A stretch of DNA of 5,577 nucleotides from Actinomycetota bacterium. GTDB taxonomy: Bacteria > Actinomycetota > Actinomycetes > S36-B12. This document shows, in pieces, positions 1-5,377 of this stretch. Under the pieces are notes generated by a model. The model had not been told where the DNA came from, ran no database searches, and worked only from the letters and a program-made list of their open reading frames with translations. The stretch covers positions 1 to 5,577 of the forward strand of contig VGBQ01000164.1 of assembly GCA_016870425.1 (NCBI GenBank), given 5' to 3'. A program made the position numbers and the translations under genes. The stretch's first letter is position 1; every line of letters begins with the position of its first letter.

Positions 1-168
1 GACGGACTCGCCTACGCCGACGGACTCGCCTACGCCGACGGACTCGCCTACGCCGACGGACTCGCCTACGCCGACGCCGACGGACTCGCCGACGCCGACG
101 CCGACGGACTCGCCTACGCCTACGCCGACGCCGACGCCGACACCGACGCCGTCACCGTCACCGACGCC
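1..168 (+). repeat. Hexanucleotide tandem repeat encoding the Thr-Pro linker
   Basis: The basic unit is a 6-mer of the GACGCC type (variants TACGCC, GACACC, GTCACC). In part it is organised as an 18-bp unit, GACGGACTCGCCTACGCC, present as four perfect copies in a row at 1-72. A further perfect copy lies at 103-120 and a one-base variant at 79-96. From 121 to 168 only 6-mers remain. Every unit is a multiple of three, so gain or loss of copies changes linker length without breaking the frame. The array starts at the window edge and probably continues upstream. Confidence 0.92.
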
Positions 169-493
169 TGAGCCGCAGCGGCCGACCGAGCCGGTCGATC
201 TTCCGCCCGAGGTTGTCAATCCCGGCACCACCGTCATTGTGGACCGACCCATCGTGACCAACGCTGGCCAAACCGTCACCGTGACCGTTGTATGCAAGCG
301 CTTTGCGCTCGGTCGGACCGCTAGTGCCCCGCGAGGTGACTATGAGTTGTGCACGGTGCGCAAGCAGGTGAAGAAGGGAAGGGTGACCGTCACGACCTAC
401 GGCAACCCCGTCAAGGTCGTCGTCCACCTGAAGGCGCCATCCACCAATGGCTACACGGCGTACAGGCAGAAGAAGGCCTACGACGCGGGCTGA
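2..493 (+). CDS. Secreted or surface protein, C-terminal part (5' end outside window)
   Basis: This is the end of a larger gene. The frame is open from base 2 to the TGA at 491-493, giving 163 visible residues. Roughly the first 58 are a Thr-Pro/Ser-Pro linker (TDSPTP units, then TP and SP dipeptides, then PEPQRP). About 105 residues follow that look like a compact beta-rich domain with alternating Val/Thr strands (for example TVTVTVVC and KVVVHL). It has exactly two cysteines, encoded at 293-295 and 350-352, which could form a disulfide outside the cell. The tail is Lys/Tyr-rich and there is no LPXTG or other sorting signal. Pro/Thr-rich linkers of this kind usually separate domains of exported actinobacterial proteins and may be O-glycosylated; export is inferred, since the signal peptide would lie upstream. 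I do not recognise the C-terminal domain's function. The gene runs convergently toward accE. Confidence 0.8.
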   Translation, partial: TDSPTPTDSPTPTDSPTPTDSPTPTPTDSPTPTPTDSPTPTPTPTPTPTPSPSPTPEPQRPTEPVDLPPEVVNPGTTVIVDRPIVTNAGQTVTVTVVCKRFALGRTASAPRGDYELCTVRKQVKKGRVTVTTYGNPVKVVVHLKAPSTNGYTAYRQKKAYDAG

Positions 494-534
494 CATTCAC
501 TGCCTCGCCCACAGTGCGGACTTGACGGCGACGT

Positions 535-572
535 GCGCAGGGCCTAGTCCGTCACCAACGGTGGTGCTGCGC
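535..572. terminator. Possible bidirectional terminator hairpin between convergent genes
   Basis: The 80-bp gap between the surface-protein gene and accE holds a bulged stem. GCGCAG (535-540) pairs with CTGCGC (567-572), stacked on CACCA (553-557) pairing with TGGTG (562-566) around a 4-nt loop; 541-552 is a bulge. A competing 6-bp pairing, TGACGG (523-528) with CCGTCA (549-554), also exists. There is no T-tract on either side, so this is only a plausible factor-independent or bidirectional terminator. Confidence 0.28.
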
Positions 573-573
573 G

Positions 574-777
574 TCAGCGCGGGAGAGCGGAGGCGCGCCA
601 GGCACCCGGTCCAGGAGACAGGGGCGGTCGTGTCTGACGTGAGGGGCGCGCCCACAGGCTGCGCGGCCGACGGGCCTCACCGGGAAGGCTCGCGCGCAGG
701 CTGGCGATGGCGGCGATGATCGCGGCCACGTCTGCGGACGTCGCTCGGCCGCGGATGACGATCGGATCGTCGCTCAT
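574..777 (-). CDS. accE: Acyl-CoA carboxylase epsilon subunit (AccE/PccE family)
   Basis: This 67-residue protein is the small epsilon subunit that, in actinobacterial acyl-CoA carboxylases, binds the alpha and beta subunits and stabilises or activates the complex. Two family hallmarks are visible. The N-terminus has PIVIRGRAT followed by an Ala/Ile-rich helix (about residues 14-30). The C-terminus has Trp42 and then PPLSPGPGAWRASALPR (residues 51-67), matching the usual PGPGAWR-S-LPR ending. The length is typical of the family. The ATG at 777-775 overlaps the accD stop as ATGA, so translation is almost certainly coupled to accD. Only a weak GGAAA sits 9 nt upstream, within the accD coding end. 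The gene is short and Arg/Pro-rich, easy to miss in automated annotation. Identity is firm from both motifs and position. Confidence 0.92.
   Translation of the reverse strand: MSDDPIVIRGRATSADVAAIIAAIASLRASLPGEARRPRSLWARPSRQTRPPLSPGPGAWRASALPR
774..777 (-). other. ATGA stop/start overlap coupling accD to accE
   Basis: On the minus strand ATG (777-775) of accE and TGA (776-774) of accD share two bases. This arrangement normally gives re-initiation by the terminating ribosome and near-equal subunit production, fitting two partners of one complex. Confidence 0.9.
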
Positions 778-2360
778 AGCGGGATGTTTCCGTGCTTCTT
801 CGGCGGTCGGCTCGCACGCTTTGTGCGCAGGGCGCGCAGTGCTCGCACGACCATGAGGCGAGTCTCGTGCGGGAGGATGACGCGGTCGACGTAGCCCCGC
901 TCGGCTGCCATGTACGGGTTGGCGAGCGTGGCCTCGTACTCGTCGATGAGCGCTGCTCGCTGGGCCTGCGGATCCTCGGCTTCCGCGAGTTCCTTGCGGT
1001 AGAGGATGTTGACGGCGCCTTGCGCGCCCATGACCGCGATCTGTGCCGTGGGCCACGCCAGGTTGATATCGGCACCGAGGTGCTTGGAGCCCATGACGAC
1101 GTAGGCCCCGCCATAGGCCTTGCGCGTGATGACCGTGACGAGCGGCACGGTGGCCTCGGAGTAGGCATAGATGAGCTTGGCTCCCCGACGGATGATGCCG
1201 TCCCACTCCTGGTCGGTGCCGGGCAGGAAACCGGGCACGTCAACGAAGGTGAGCACGGGGATGTTGAAGGCGTCACAGGTGCGCACGAAGCGCGCGGCCT
1301 TCTCTGACGCGTCGATGTCGAGAGTGCCCGCGAATTGCATGGGTTGGTTGGCCACGACTCCGACGGGCCGCCCTTCGACGCGACCGAATCCGCAGATCAT
1401 GTTGGGCGCGAAGAGCGGCTGCACCTCGAGGAATTCATCATCGTCCAGGACGTGCCCGATGACCCGGTGCATGTCATAGGGCTGATTGGGGGAATCAGGG
1501 ATCAGGGTGTCGAGCACGCGGTCGTGGTCGGAGATCACGGCCAGGTCTTCCTCGACGTCATACACGGGCGGCTCATCGAGATTGTTGCTTGGCAGGTAGG
1601 AGAGCAGGGCGCGGACGTAGTCGAAGGCGTCGGCCTCGTCCGCTGCCATGTAGTGGGCAACCCCGGACTTGGTGTTGTGCGTGCGGGCTCCCCCCAGGTC
1701 CTCGAAGGCGACGTCCTCGCCCGTGACGGTCTTGATGACATCCGGGCCCGTGATGAACATGTGCGATGTCTGATCGACCATGACGATGAAGTCGGTGATC
1801 GCCGGGGAGTAGACCGCACCTCCCGCGCAGGGCCCCATGATGAGCGAGATCTGCGGGATGACACCGGACGCCTGGACATTGCGGTAGAAGATCTCGCCGT
1901 AGAGCCCGAGCGAGACGACGCCCTCCTGGATGCGCGCACCGCCGGAGTCGTTGATGCCGATCACGGGGCAGCCGGTCTTGAGTGCGAGGTCCATGATCTT
2001 GACGATCTTCTCGCCGAAGACCTCTCCGAGAGATCCGCCGAAGACGGTGAAATCCTGAGCGAAGACACACACGGGGCGCCCGTCGATCGTGCCGTATCCG
2101 GTGATGACGCCGTCGCCGTACGGACGCTCGGATTCCATGCCGAAGTTGTGCGAGCGGTGCCGCGTGAGGCCGTCGATCTGCTGGAACGAGCCCTCGTCGA
2201 GGAGTGCCTCGATGCGCTCCATCGCCGTGAGCTTGCCCTTGGCATGCTGCTTGTCGACCGCCGCCTGGCGGCGCCCGGCTGCTTCGGTGCGGCGCCGGAC
2301 GAGTTCATCGGCCTTGTCCGCCGTGGTGTTCGGGATGCCCGACGTCGACGAGGTGGTCAC
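774..2360 (-). CDS. accD: Acyl-CoA carboxylase beta (carboxyltransferase) subunit, PccB/AccD5 type
   Basis: This 528-residue protein is the biotin-dependent carboxyltransferase that moves the carboxyl group from carboxybiotin to an acyl-CoA. Products would be malonyl-CoA or methylmalonyl-CoA for lipid or odd-chain metabolism in the cytoplasm. Length and end-to-end similarity fit the PccB family. The N-terminal half carries DSGGARIQEGV (138-148) and GPCAGGAVYSP (176-186), which hold the oxyanion-stabilising glycines and alanines. The C-terminal half carries FVDVPGFLPG, AYGGAYVVMGSK (415-426), GADINLAWPTAQIAVMGA and the conserved tail KKHGNIPL. The start is GTG at 2360; no other start lies before Met47, inside conserved sequence. 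AAGG is 7 nt upstream and can act as a ribosome site if that stretch is transcribed. Position 421 is Val, whereas propionyl-CoA enzymes carry Asp there and acetyl-CoA enzymes tend to have Ile, so the true substrate is uncertain. The alpha subunit with the biotin carrier is not in the window. Confidence 0.96.
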   Translation of the reverse strand: MTTSSTSGIPNTTADKADELVRRRTEAAGRRQAAVDKQHAKGKLTAMERIEALLDEGSFQQIDGLTRHRSHNFGMESERPYGDGVITGYGTIDGRPVCVFAQDFTVFGGSLGEVFGEKIVKIMDLALKTGCPVIGINDSGGARIQEGVVSLGLYGEIFYRNVQASGVIPQISLIMGPCAGGAVYSPAITDFIVMVDQTSHMFITGPDVIKTVTGEDVAFEDLGGARTHNTKSGVAHYMAADEADAFDYVRALLSYLPSNNLDEPPVYDVEEDLAVISDHDRVLDTLIPDSPNQPYDMHRVIGHVLDDDEFLEVQPLFAPNMICGFGRVEGRPVGVVANQPMQFAGTLDIDASEKAARFVRTCDAFNIPVLTFVDVPGFLPGTDQEWDGIIRRGAKLIYAYSEATVPLVTVITRKAYGGAYVVMGSKHLGADINLAWPTAQIAVMGAQGAVNILYRKELAEAEDPQAQRAALIDEYEATLANPYMAAERGYVDRVILPHETRLMVVRALRALRTKRASRPPKKHGNIPL

Positions 2361-2365
2361 GCGCG

Positions 2366-2371
2366 TACCTT
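2366..2371 (+). promoter_or_regulatory. Predicted -10 element of birA (TACCTT)
   Basis: TACCTT fits TANNNT, and six bases separate it from the ATG at 2378, predicting a leaderless birA mRNA. There is no Shine-Dalgarno sequence upstream of this ATG, which supports that reading. A partial -35 match, TCGACG, lies at 2345-2350 with a short 15-bp spacer. The element is the opposite strand of the accD -10, shifted by one base. Confidence 0.55.
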
Positions 2372-2372
2372 A
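2367..2372 (-). promoter_or_regulatory. Predicted -10 element of accD (TAAGGT)
   Basis: TAAGGT on the minus strand fits TANNNT. Six bases separate its last T from the GTG at 2360, which would start the transcript at the G of GTG and make accD leaderless. The same bases include AAGG (2371-2368), which would be a well-placed Shine-Dalgarno site only if transcription began further upstream, so the two readings exclude each other for a given transcript. I see no convincing -35 on this strand. Confidence 0.5.
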
Positions 2373-2377
2373 GCCGC

Positions 2378-3169
2378 ATGAGCCGTGACCCCGGCGCGTC
2401 CGAGCGCGCGCCCCTCGGGTCCCTCGATGCCCTCGCGTCACCGCCGTGGAACCCCTGGCCCATGCCGGAGGTGGTGTCGACTACCCCCTCGACCATGGTC
2501 GATGTCGAACGCCGTGCCCGCGAGGGGGCGCCCGAGGGCACGGTGGTGGTGGCCGAGGAGCAGACGGATGGCCGCGGTCGCCGTGGGCGCACGTGGGAGT
2601 CCGCTGCCCGGGCCGGCCTGTGGTGGAGCCTCCTGCTGCGACCTCGGGTCAGCGCCGACCGACTCGGCTGGCTTCCGCTCGTTGTCGGCTTGGGGGTGGC
2701 GCGCGGCGTCGACCAAGCCACGGGTCTGGCGGTCGAGCTGAAGTGGCCCAACGATGTCGTCGTGGGAGGCCGCAAGCTGGCGGGGATCCTGGCCGAGCGC
2801 CTCGCCGACGGCGCGATCGTCGTGGGGGTGGGCATCAATGTCGATCATCGACCCGACGAGATGCCGGCGGGTGGCACCTCGATGCGCATCCTCGGGGTGG
2901 AGCCGGACCGGGCCGTCCTCCTCGGACATGTGCTCGCACACGTTGCCGAGGCTTATCGGGAGTGGATTGACGGTGTGGATCCGCGCGAGGACTACCTCGC
3001 CCTGTCCGCCACGATCGGCCAAGACATCCGTGCCGACCTCGGTGATCGGAGCGTGGAAGGGCGCGCGGTGGGGCTCGGCGCATCGGGTGAACTCATCGTG
3101 TCCCGTGCAGACGGGACCCGCCTGTCGGTCACGGCGGCGGATGTCGCCACGGTCCGTCCGACGACCTAG
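2378..3169 (+). CDS. birA: Biotin--[acetyl-CoA-carboxylase] ligase, monofunctional BirA
   Basis: This 263-residue protein activates biotin with ATP to biotinyl-5'-AMP and transfers it to the acceptor lysine of the carboxylase biotin carrier domain. Visible motifs are the biotinyl-AMP binding loop GRGRRGR (65-71, identical to the classic sequence), the catalytic-site KWPND (122-126), GRKLAGIL (131-138) and GVGINV (150-155). A C-terminal SH3-like segment follows from about residue 215. There is no N-terminal helix-turn-helix, so this is a monofunctional ligase, as in Mycobacterium, and not a biotin-operon repressor. The start at 2378 is preferred over ATG 2462 (Met29): residues 11-35 resemble the N-terminus of the mycobacterial enzyme and a good -10 fits the upstream start. 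The usual STN early motif reads STM (38-40), a minor variant. It is divergent from accD, whose complex its product matures. The next gene begins 48 bp downstream. Confidence 0.96.
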   Translation: MSRDPGASERAPLGSLDALASPPWNPWPMPEVVSTTPSTMVDVERRAREGAPEGTVVVAEEQTDGRGRRGRTWESAARAGLWWSLLLRPRVSADRLGWLPLVVGLGVARGVDQATGLAVELKWPNDVVVGGRKLAGILAERLADGAIVVGVGINVDHRPDEMPAGGTSMRILGVEPDRAVLLGHVLAHVAEAYREWIDGVDPREDYLALSATIGQDIRADLGDRSVEGRAVGLGASGELIVSRADGTRLSVTAADVATVRPTT

Positions 3170-3205
3170 CGCCACATCCGGCTGCGCTGTCTCGTGCGGG
3201 CATGC

Positions 3206-3211
3206 CACGAT
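3206..3211 (+). promoter_or_regulatory. Weak -10-like element upstream of the PH-domain gene (CACGAT)
   Basis: CACGAT keeps A2, A5 and T6 of the TATAAT consensus and ends six bases before the ATG at 3218, the same geometry as at accD, birA, gtrA and purK. It lacks the first T. The 48-bp gap after birA (3170-3217) holds no Shine-Dalgarno site and no clear terminator, so the gene may be read through from birA, from this site, or both. Confidence 0.25.
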
Positions 3212-3217
3212 GCGTCC

Positions 3218-3784
3218 ATGGGATACCCGACGAAGCTGCTAGGCGATGGCGAGGTCATCGAGTTCGAGATGCACCCCCACTGGAGGGGCCTGATCCTGCC
3301 GGTCATCTGGCTGGTGCTCACGGTCTTCATCGGGGTCTGGCTCTATGTCTCGCTCGGGTCGTGGTCGTGGTCCGACGGTGGGATCGCGGAAACGATCGGT
3401 CGGCCATTGATCATCGTCGCGGGGCTGGTCATCCTCGTCTTCTGGGTCATCCTTCCCTTCCTCTACTGGATCTCCACCCAGTACGTCTTTACGAATCGGC
3501 GGATCATCACCCGGGCCGGTGTCATCTCCAAGAAGGGGCGCGACATGCCGCTGGCGAAGGTCAACAACGTGTCCTTCGAAGTCGGGGTGCTGGGTCGGAT
3601 CTTGAACTACGGTCGGCTCGAGGTGACATCGGCGAGTGACGAAAACCTCACCATCGATGACGTGCCCAATGTCGAAGTGATCCAGCGCGACGTCTATCGC
3701 CTGCACGAGCAGGATGACGAACGCCGTCGCCGGCGCAGTGTCGAGGAGGGCGGCGATCCGGTGCCGCCCGGCGATGGCACCTGA
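3218..3784 (+). CDS. Membrane protein with bacterial PH (bPH2) domain
   Basis: This 188-residue protein has a short cytoplasmic N-terminus with the family signature GDGE plus MHPHW (19-22). Two strongly hydrophobic helices follow (about 25-46 and 63-84), joined by a Trp/Ser-rich loop. A bPH2 domain spans about 85-165: YVFTNRRIITRAGVISKKGRDMPLAKVNNVSFE, then GRILNYGRLEVTSA and a final helix. The tail is Arg/Glu-rich. bPH2 domains are small membrane-anchored modules of unknown specific ligand, so no function should be assigned. The ATG at 3218 is chosen over GTG at 3194 because MGYPTKLLGDGE matches how related proteins, such as the mycobacterial one beside birA, begin. The gene end overlaps the cyclase start by 11 nt. 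I recall the same protein beside birA in Mycobacterium, so the pairing is conserved; whether it acts with the cyclase is unknown. Confidence 0.88.
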   Translation: MGYPTKLLGDGEVIEFEMHPHWRGLILPVIWLVLTVFIGVWLYVSLGSWSWSDGGIAETIGRPLIIVAGLVILVFWVILPFLYWISTQYVFTNRRIITRAGVISKKGRDMPLAKVNNVSFEVGVLGRILNYGRLEVTSASDENLTIDDVPNVEVIQRDVYRLHEQDDERRRRRSVEEGGDPVPPGDGT

Positions 3785-4760
3785 TCCCACTGACCTCCTC
3801 GAGGCGGTCGTCCTGGGGGGATCGCCGACCTACACCCGTGCTGACCTCATACGCCTCTCCGGCGTGCCCGACGACCTGGCGCGAGCTCTCTGGCGTGCCC
3901 TGGGATTCCCCGACACGGGCGGCGCGGCGGCCTTCACGGAGGCCGACCTCGACGCGCTCCGCCTGGTATGGGCGCTCATCGAGGAGGGTCTGCTCGACGA
4001 GGAGACAGCGGTCGTGCTTGCGCGAAGTCTCGGCCAGTCCACGGCGCGGCTCGCGGATTGGCAGGCCGAGGCGGTCGGACGCCTGCTCGTGGAACAGGAG
4101 CACCTCGAGGGCCGCGACGTCGCCGAGGATCCCGAGGTCGTTGAGCGGATCCTCGCCCGTACGGCCAGCCTCGTCGAGCCCATGGAGCGGCTCCTCGACT
4201 ATGCCTGGCGCCGCCAGCTTGCGGCGGTCCTCGACCGTCGCCTTGCGCGCACGGAGGTCATCGGCGAGCCGAGTGCGGACGGCACGGTGGGCTTTGCCGA
4301 TCTTGTGGGCTTCACTCGCCTGAGCCGCCAGCTCGAGGACGCTGACCTCGCTGCCCTCGTCGAGGGCTTCGAGGCGGTCAGCGCCGACGTGGTGGCCTCG
4401 ACCGGGGCGACCCTGGTCAAGACAGTGGGTGACGAGATTCTCTTCATCGCCGACGATGCCGGTGTCGCCGCCGAGACGGCCATGGGGCTGCATGCTGCTC
4501 ACGCGCGCGACCCCGACGTGCCCCAGATGCGCGTCGGCCTGGCTAGCGGGCCGGTCCTGCGGCGCATGGGGGATGTCTTTGGCTCCACCGTCAACCTGGC
4601 CAGCCGCTTGACGGCCCTCGCTCGCCCGGACACCACCCTGGTCGATGCCGCGTCCGCGGCACAGTTGGCCCAGTTGCCCGGCATGGGCCTGCGACAACTT
4701 GCGCCGAGGCGCGTCCGCGGCCTCGGGGTGATCCGGGTCTTTGAGTTGCGGCGACCGTGA
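3774..4760 (+). CDS. cya: Class III adenylate cyclase with N-terminal regulatory domain
   Basis: This soluble 328-residue protein makes cAMP from ATP. The catalytic domain (about 165-328) has the full active-site set: metal-binding Asp176 (FADLVGFT) and Asp220 (KTVGDE), adenine-specifying Lys216 and Asp267 (GDVFG), and transition-state Asn274 and Arg278 (VNLASR). The Asp-Asn-Arg spacing of 7 and 4 is canonical. It should be active as a homodimer with two sites. Residues 1-150 resemble the regulatory domain of mycobacterial Rv1264-type cyclases (TRADLIRLSG, RALGFPD, FTEADLDALRL, ARSLGQST), which inhibits the enzyme in a pH-dependent way; such regulation here is inference. There are no membrane helices. 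ATG 3774 is the only sensible start. ATG 3714 would add 20 atypical residues buried in the PH gene. The 11-nt overlap with that gene implies coupling, and a Streptomyces cya lies in the same neighbourhood as far as I recall. Confidence 0.94.
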   Translation: MAPDPTDLLEAVVLGGSPTYTRADLIRLSGVPDDLARALWRALGFPDTGGAAAFTEADLDALRLVWALIEEGLLDEETAVVLARSLGQSTARLADWQAEAVGRLLVEQEHLEGRDVAEDPEVVERILARTASLVEPMERLLDYAWRRQLAAVLDRRLARTEVIGEPSADGTVGFADLVGFTRLSRQLEDADLAALVEGFEAVSADVVASTGATLVKTVGDEILFIADDAGVAAETAMGLHAAHARDPDVPQMRVGLASGPVLRRMGDVFGSTVNLASRLTALARPDTTLVDAASAAQLAQLPGMGLRQLAPRRVRGLGVIRVFELRRP

Positions 4761-4775
4761 TGAGTCGACGGCCGG

Positions 4776-5309
4776 TCAGATGGGTGTGACGGCGTCGCGC
4801 TCGGCAAGCTCGCGATCGGCATCGTCGTCCGCGGGGATCTCCGGGAAGACCCACCTGCGGTAGGACCAGAAGCGGAAGAGGGTGCCGAGCCCGAGGCCGA
4901 TCACGTTGGCACTGATGTTGTCCGCGATGGGACTGTCGAGGCCAAGCGCGTAGTGACTCAGCCACAGGCAAGCCAGGGCGATGAGCATGGCGACGCCGTT
5001 GAGGGCGAAGAAGAGGATGTACTCACGCCCCATGTGGGTGCGACCCCGATGGCGGAAGGTCCAGAACCTGTTGCCGAAGTAGGCAAATGTGGTCGCCGTG
5101 ATGACGCTGACGGCCTTGGCAGTGAGCGGTTTGTCCTGCAGGGGGCCGGCGTACAGCAGGAAGTTGAAGAGCCCGACGTCGATGACGAAGGCGAAGGATC
5201 CGACGATGCCGAACTTCGCGATCTCGCGGTAGAGCATGCTGACCGAGCCACGCAGCCGGTCGATGAGGGACGGGCGCGCGGCTCCGGGTGCGTGCCCCGC
5301 CTGCGACAT
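4776..5309 (-). CDS. GtrA-family membrane protein
   Basis: This 177-residue protein has four predicted membrane helices at about 33-53, 62-80, 97-118 and 130-148, the standard GtrA size and topology. Family marks are KFGIVGSFAFVIDVGLFNFLL near the start, FAYFGNRFWTFRHR after helix 2, and the matching FRFWSYRRWVF after helix 4, two Arg/aromatic motifs facing the same side. GtrA proteins are thought to move or position lipid-linked sugars, often for cell-surface polysaccharide or arabinogalactan modification; the substrate here is unknown and no glycosyltransferase is adjacent. The acidic tail (DDDADRELAERD) is unremarkable. The ATG at 5309 has a TANNNT element ideally placed and no Shine-Dalgarno site. 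It converges on the cyclase with 15 bp between stops and diverges from purK. Confidence 0.9.
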   Translation of the reverse strand: MSQAGHAPGAARPSLIDRLRGSVSMLYREIAKFGIVGSFAFVIDVGLFNFLLYAGPLQDKPLTAKAVSVITATTFAYFGNRFWTFRHRGRTHMGREYILFFALNGVAMLIALACLWLSHYALGLDSPIADNISANVIGLGLGTLFRFWSYRRWVFPEIPADDDADRELAERDAVTPI

Positions 5310-5315
5310 GGGTCG

Positions 5316-5321
5316 ATGCTA
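5316..5321 (-). promoter_or_regulatory. Predicted -10 element of the GtrA gene (TAGCAT)
   Basis: TAGCAT on the minus strand fits TANNNT with four of six TATAAT bases, and six bases separate it from the ATG at 5309, predicting a leaderless transcript. No -35 match is visible at normal spacing. A short GC inverted repeat (CCCGG 5323-5327, CCGGG 5334-5338) sits just upstream and may be chance. Confidence 0.5.
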
Positions 5322-5365
5322 TCCCGGCGGACCCCGGGCGGATGGGCCGAGCGCGGTCACCTCGG

Positions 5366-5371
5366 TAGGGT
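5366..5371 (+). promoter_or_regulatory. Predicted -10 element of purK (TAGGGT)
   Basis: TAGGGT fits TANNNT and ends six bases before the GTG at 5378. No Shine-Dalgarno site is placed for that start, so a leaderless purK mRNA is the simplest reading. It also supports GTG 5378 over ATG 5411, which would cut into the conserved ATP-grasp N-terminus. Confidence 0.5.
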
Positions 5372-5377
5372 CGCGCT

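Larger units (their letters stand above)
5310..5377. promoter_or_regulatory. Divergent promoter region between the GtrA gene and purK
   Basis: These 68 bp hold both -10-like elements (minus 5321-5316, plus 5366-5371) and would carry two separate promoters firing outward. The middle is very GC-rich. I see no recognisable operator, such as a purine repressor box. Confidence 0.5.

Noticed and set aside
1..126. Regular 18-bp direct repeats that might suggest a CRISPR array
   Set aside because: Units are contiguous or separated only by 6-mers of the same sequence; there are no unique spacers, and the repeats translate to a sensible Thr-Pro linker in the frame of the downstream domain.
158..496. 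Long open frame on the minus strand across the surface-protein gene
   Set aside because: It is a product of high GC and repeats. The plus frame has two coherent regions, beta-strand periodicity and a stop followed by a gap, while the minus translation is Arg/Gly-rich without motifs.
1335..2381. Open frame of about 350 codons on the plus strand, antisense to accD
   Set aside because: It mirrors accD codon by codon in GC-rich DNA. The minus strand encodes an intact carboxyltransferase with all family motifs, and the plus translation resembles no protein.
2378..2460. N-terminal helix-turn-helix in BirA (repressor type)
   Set aside because: Only about 30 residues precede the catalytic core, too few for a winged helix domain, and they are Pro/Trp-rich.
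3194..3220. GTG at 3194 as start of the PH-domain protein
   Set aside because: The eight extra residues do not match relatives, which begin close to MGYP, and a -10-like element lies within them.
3714..3776. Earlier ATG start for the cyclase at 3714
   Set aside because: It would bury 20 Arg/Ala-rich residues inside the PH gene with no ribosome site; the family-like sequence begins at ATG 3774.
3648..4697. Open frame of about 350 codons on the minus strand, antisense to the cyclase
   Set aside because: It is a shadow frame: the plus strand holds the complete class III catalytic set, and the antisense product is low-complexity.
5321..5338. GC inverted repeat upstream of the GtrA gene as an operator
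   Set aside because: The arms are only 5 bp of C and G, expected often by chance at this composition; I know of no matching regulator site.
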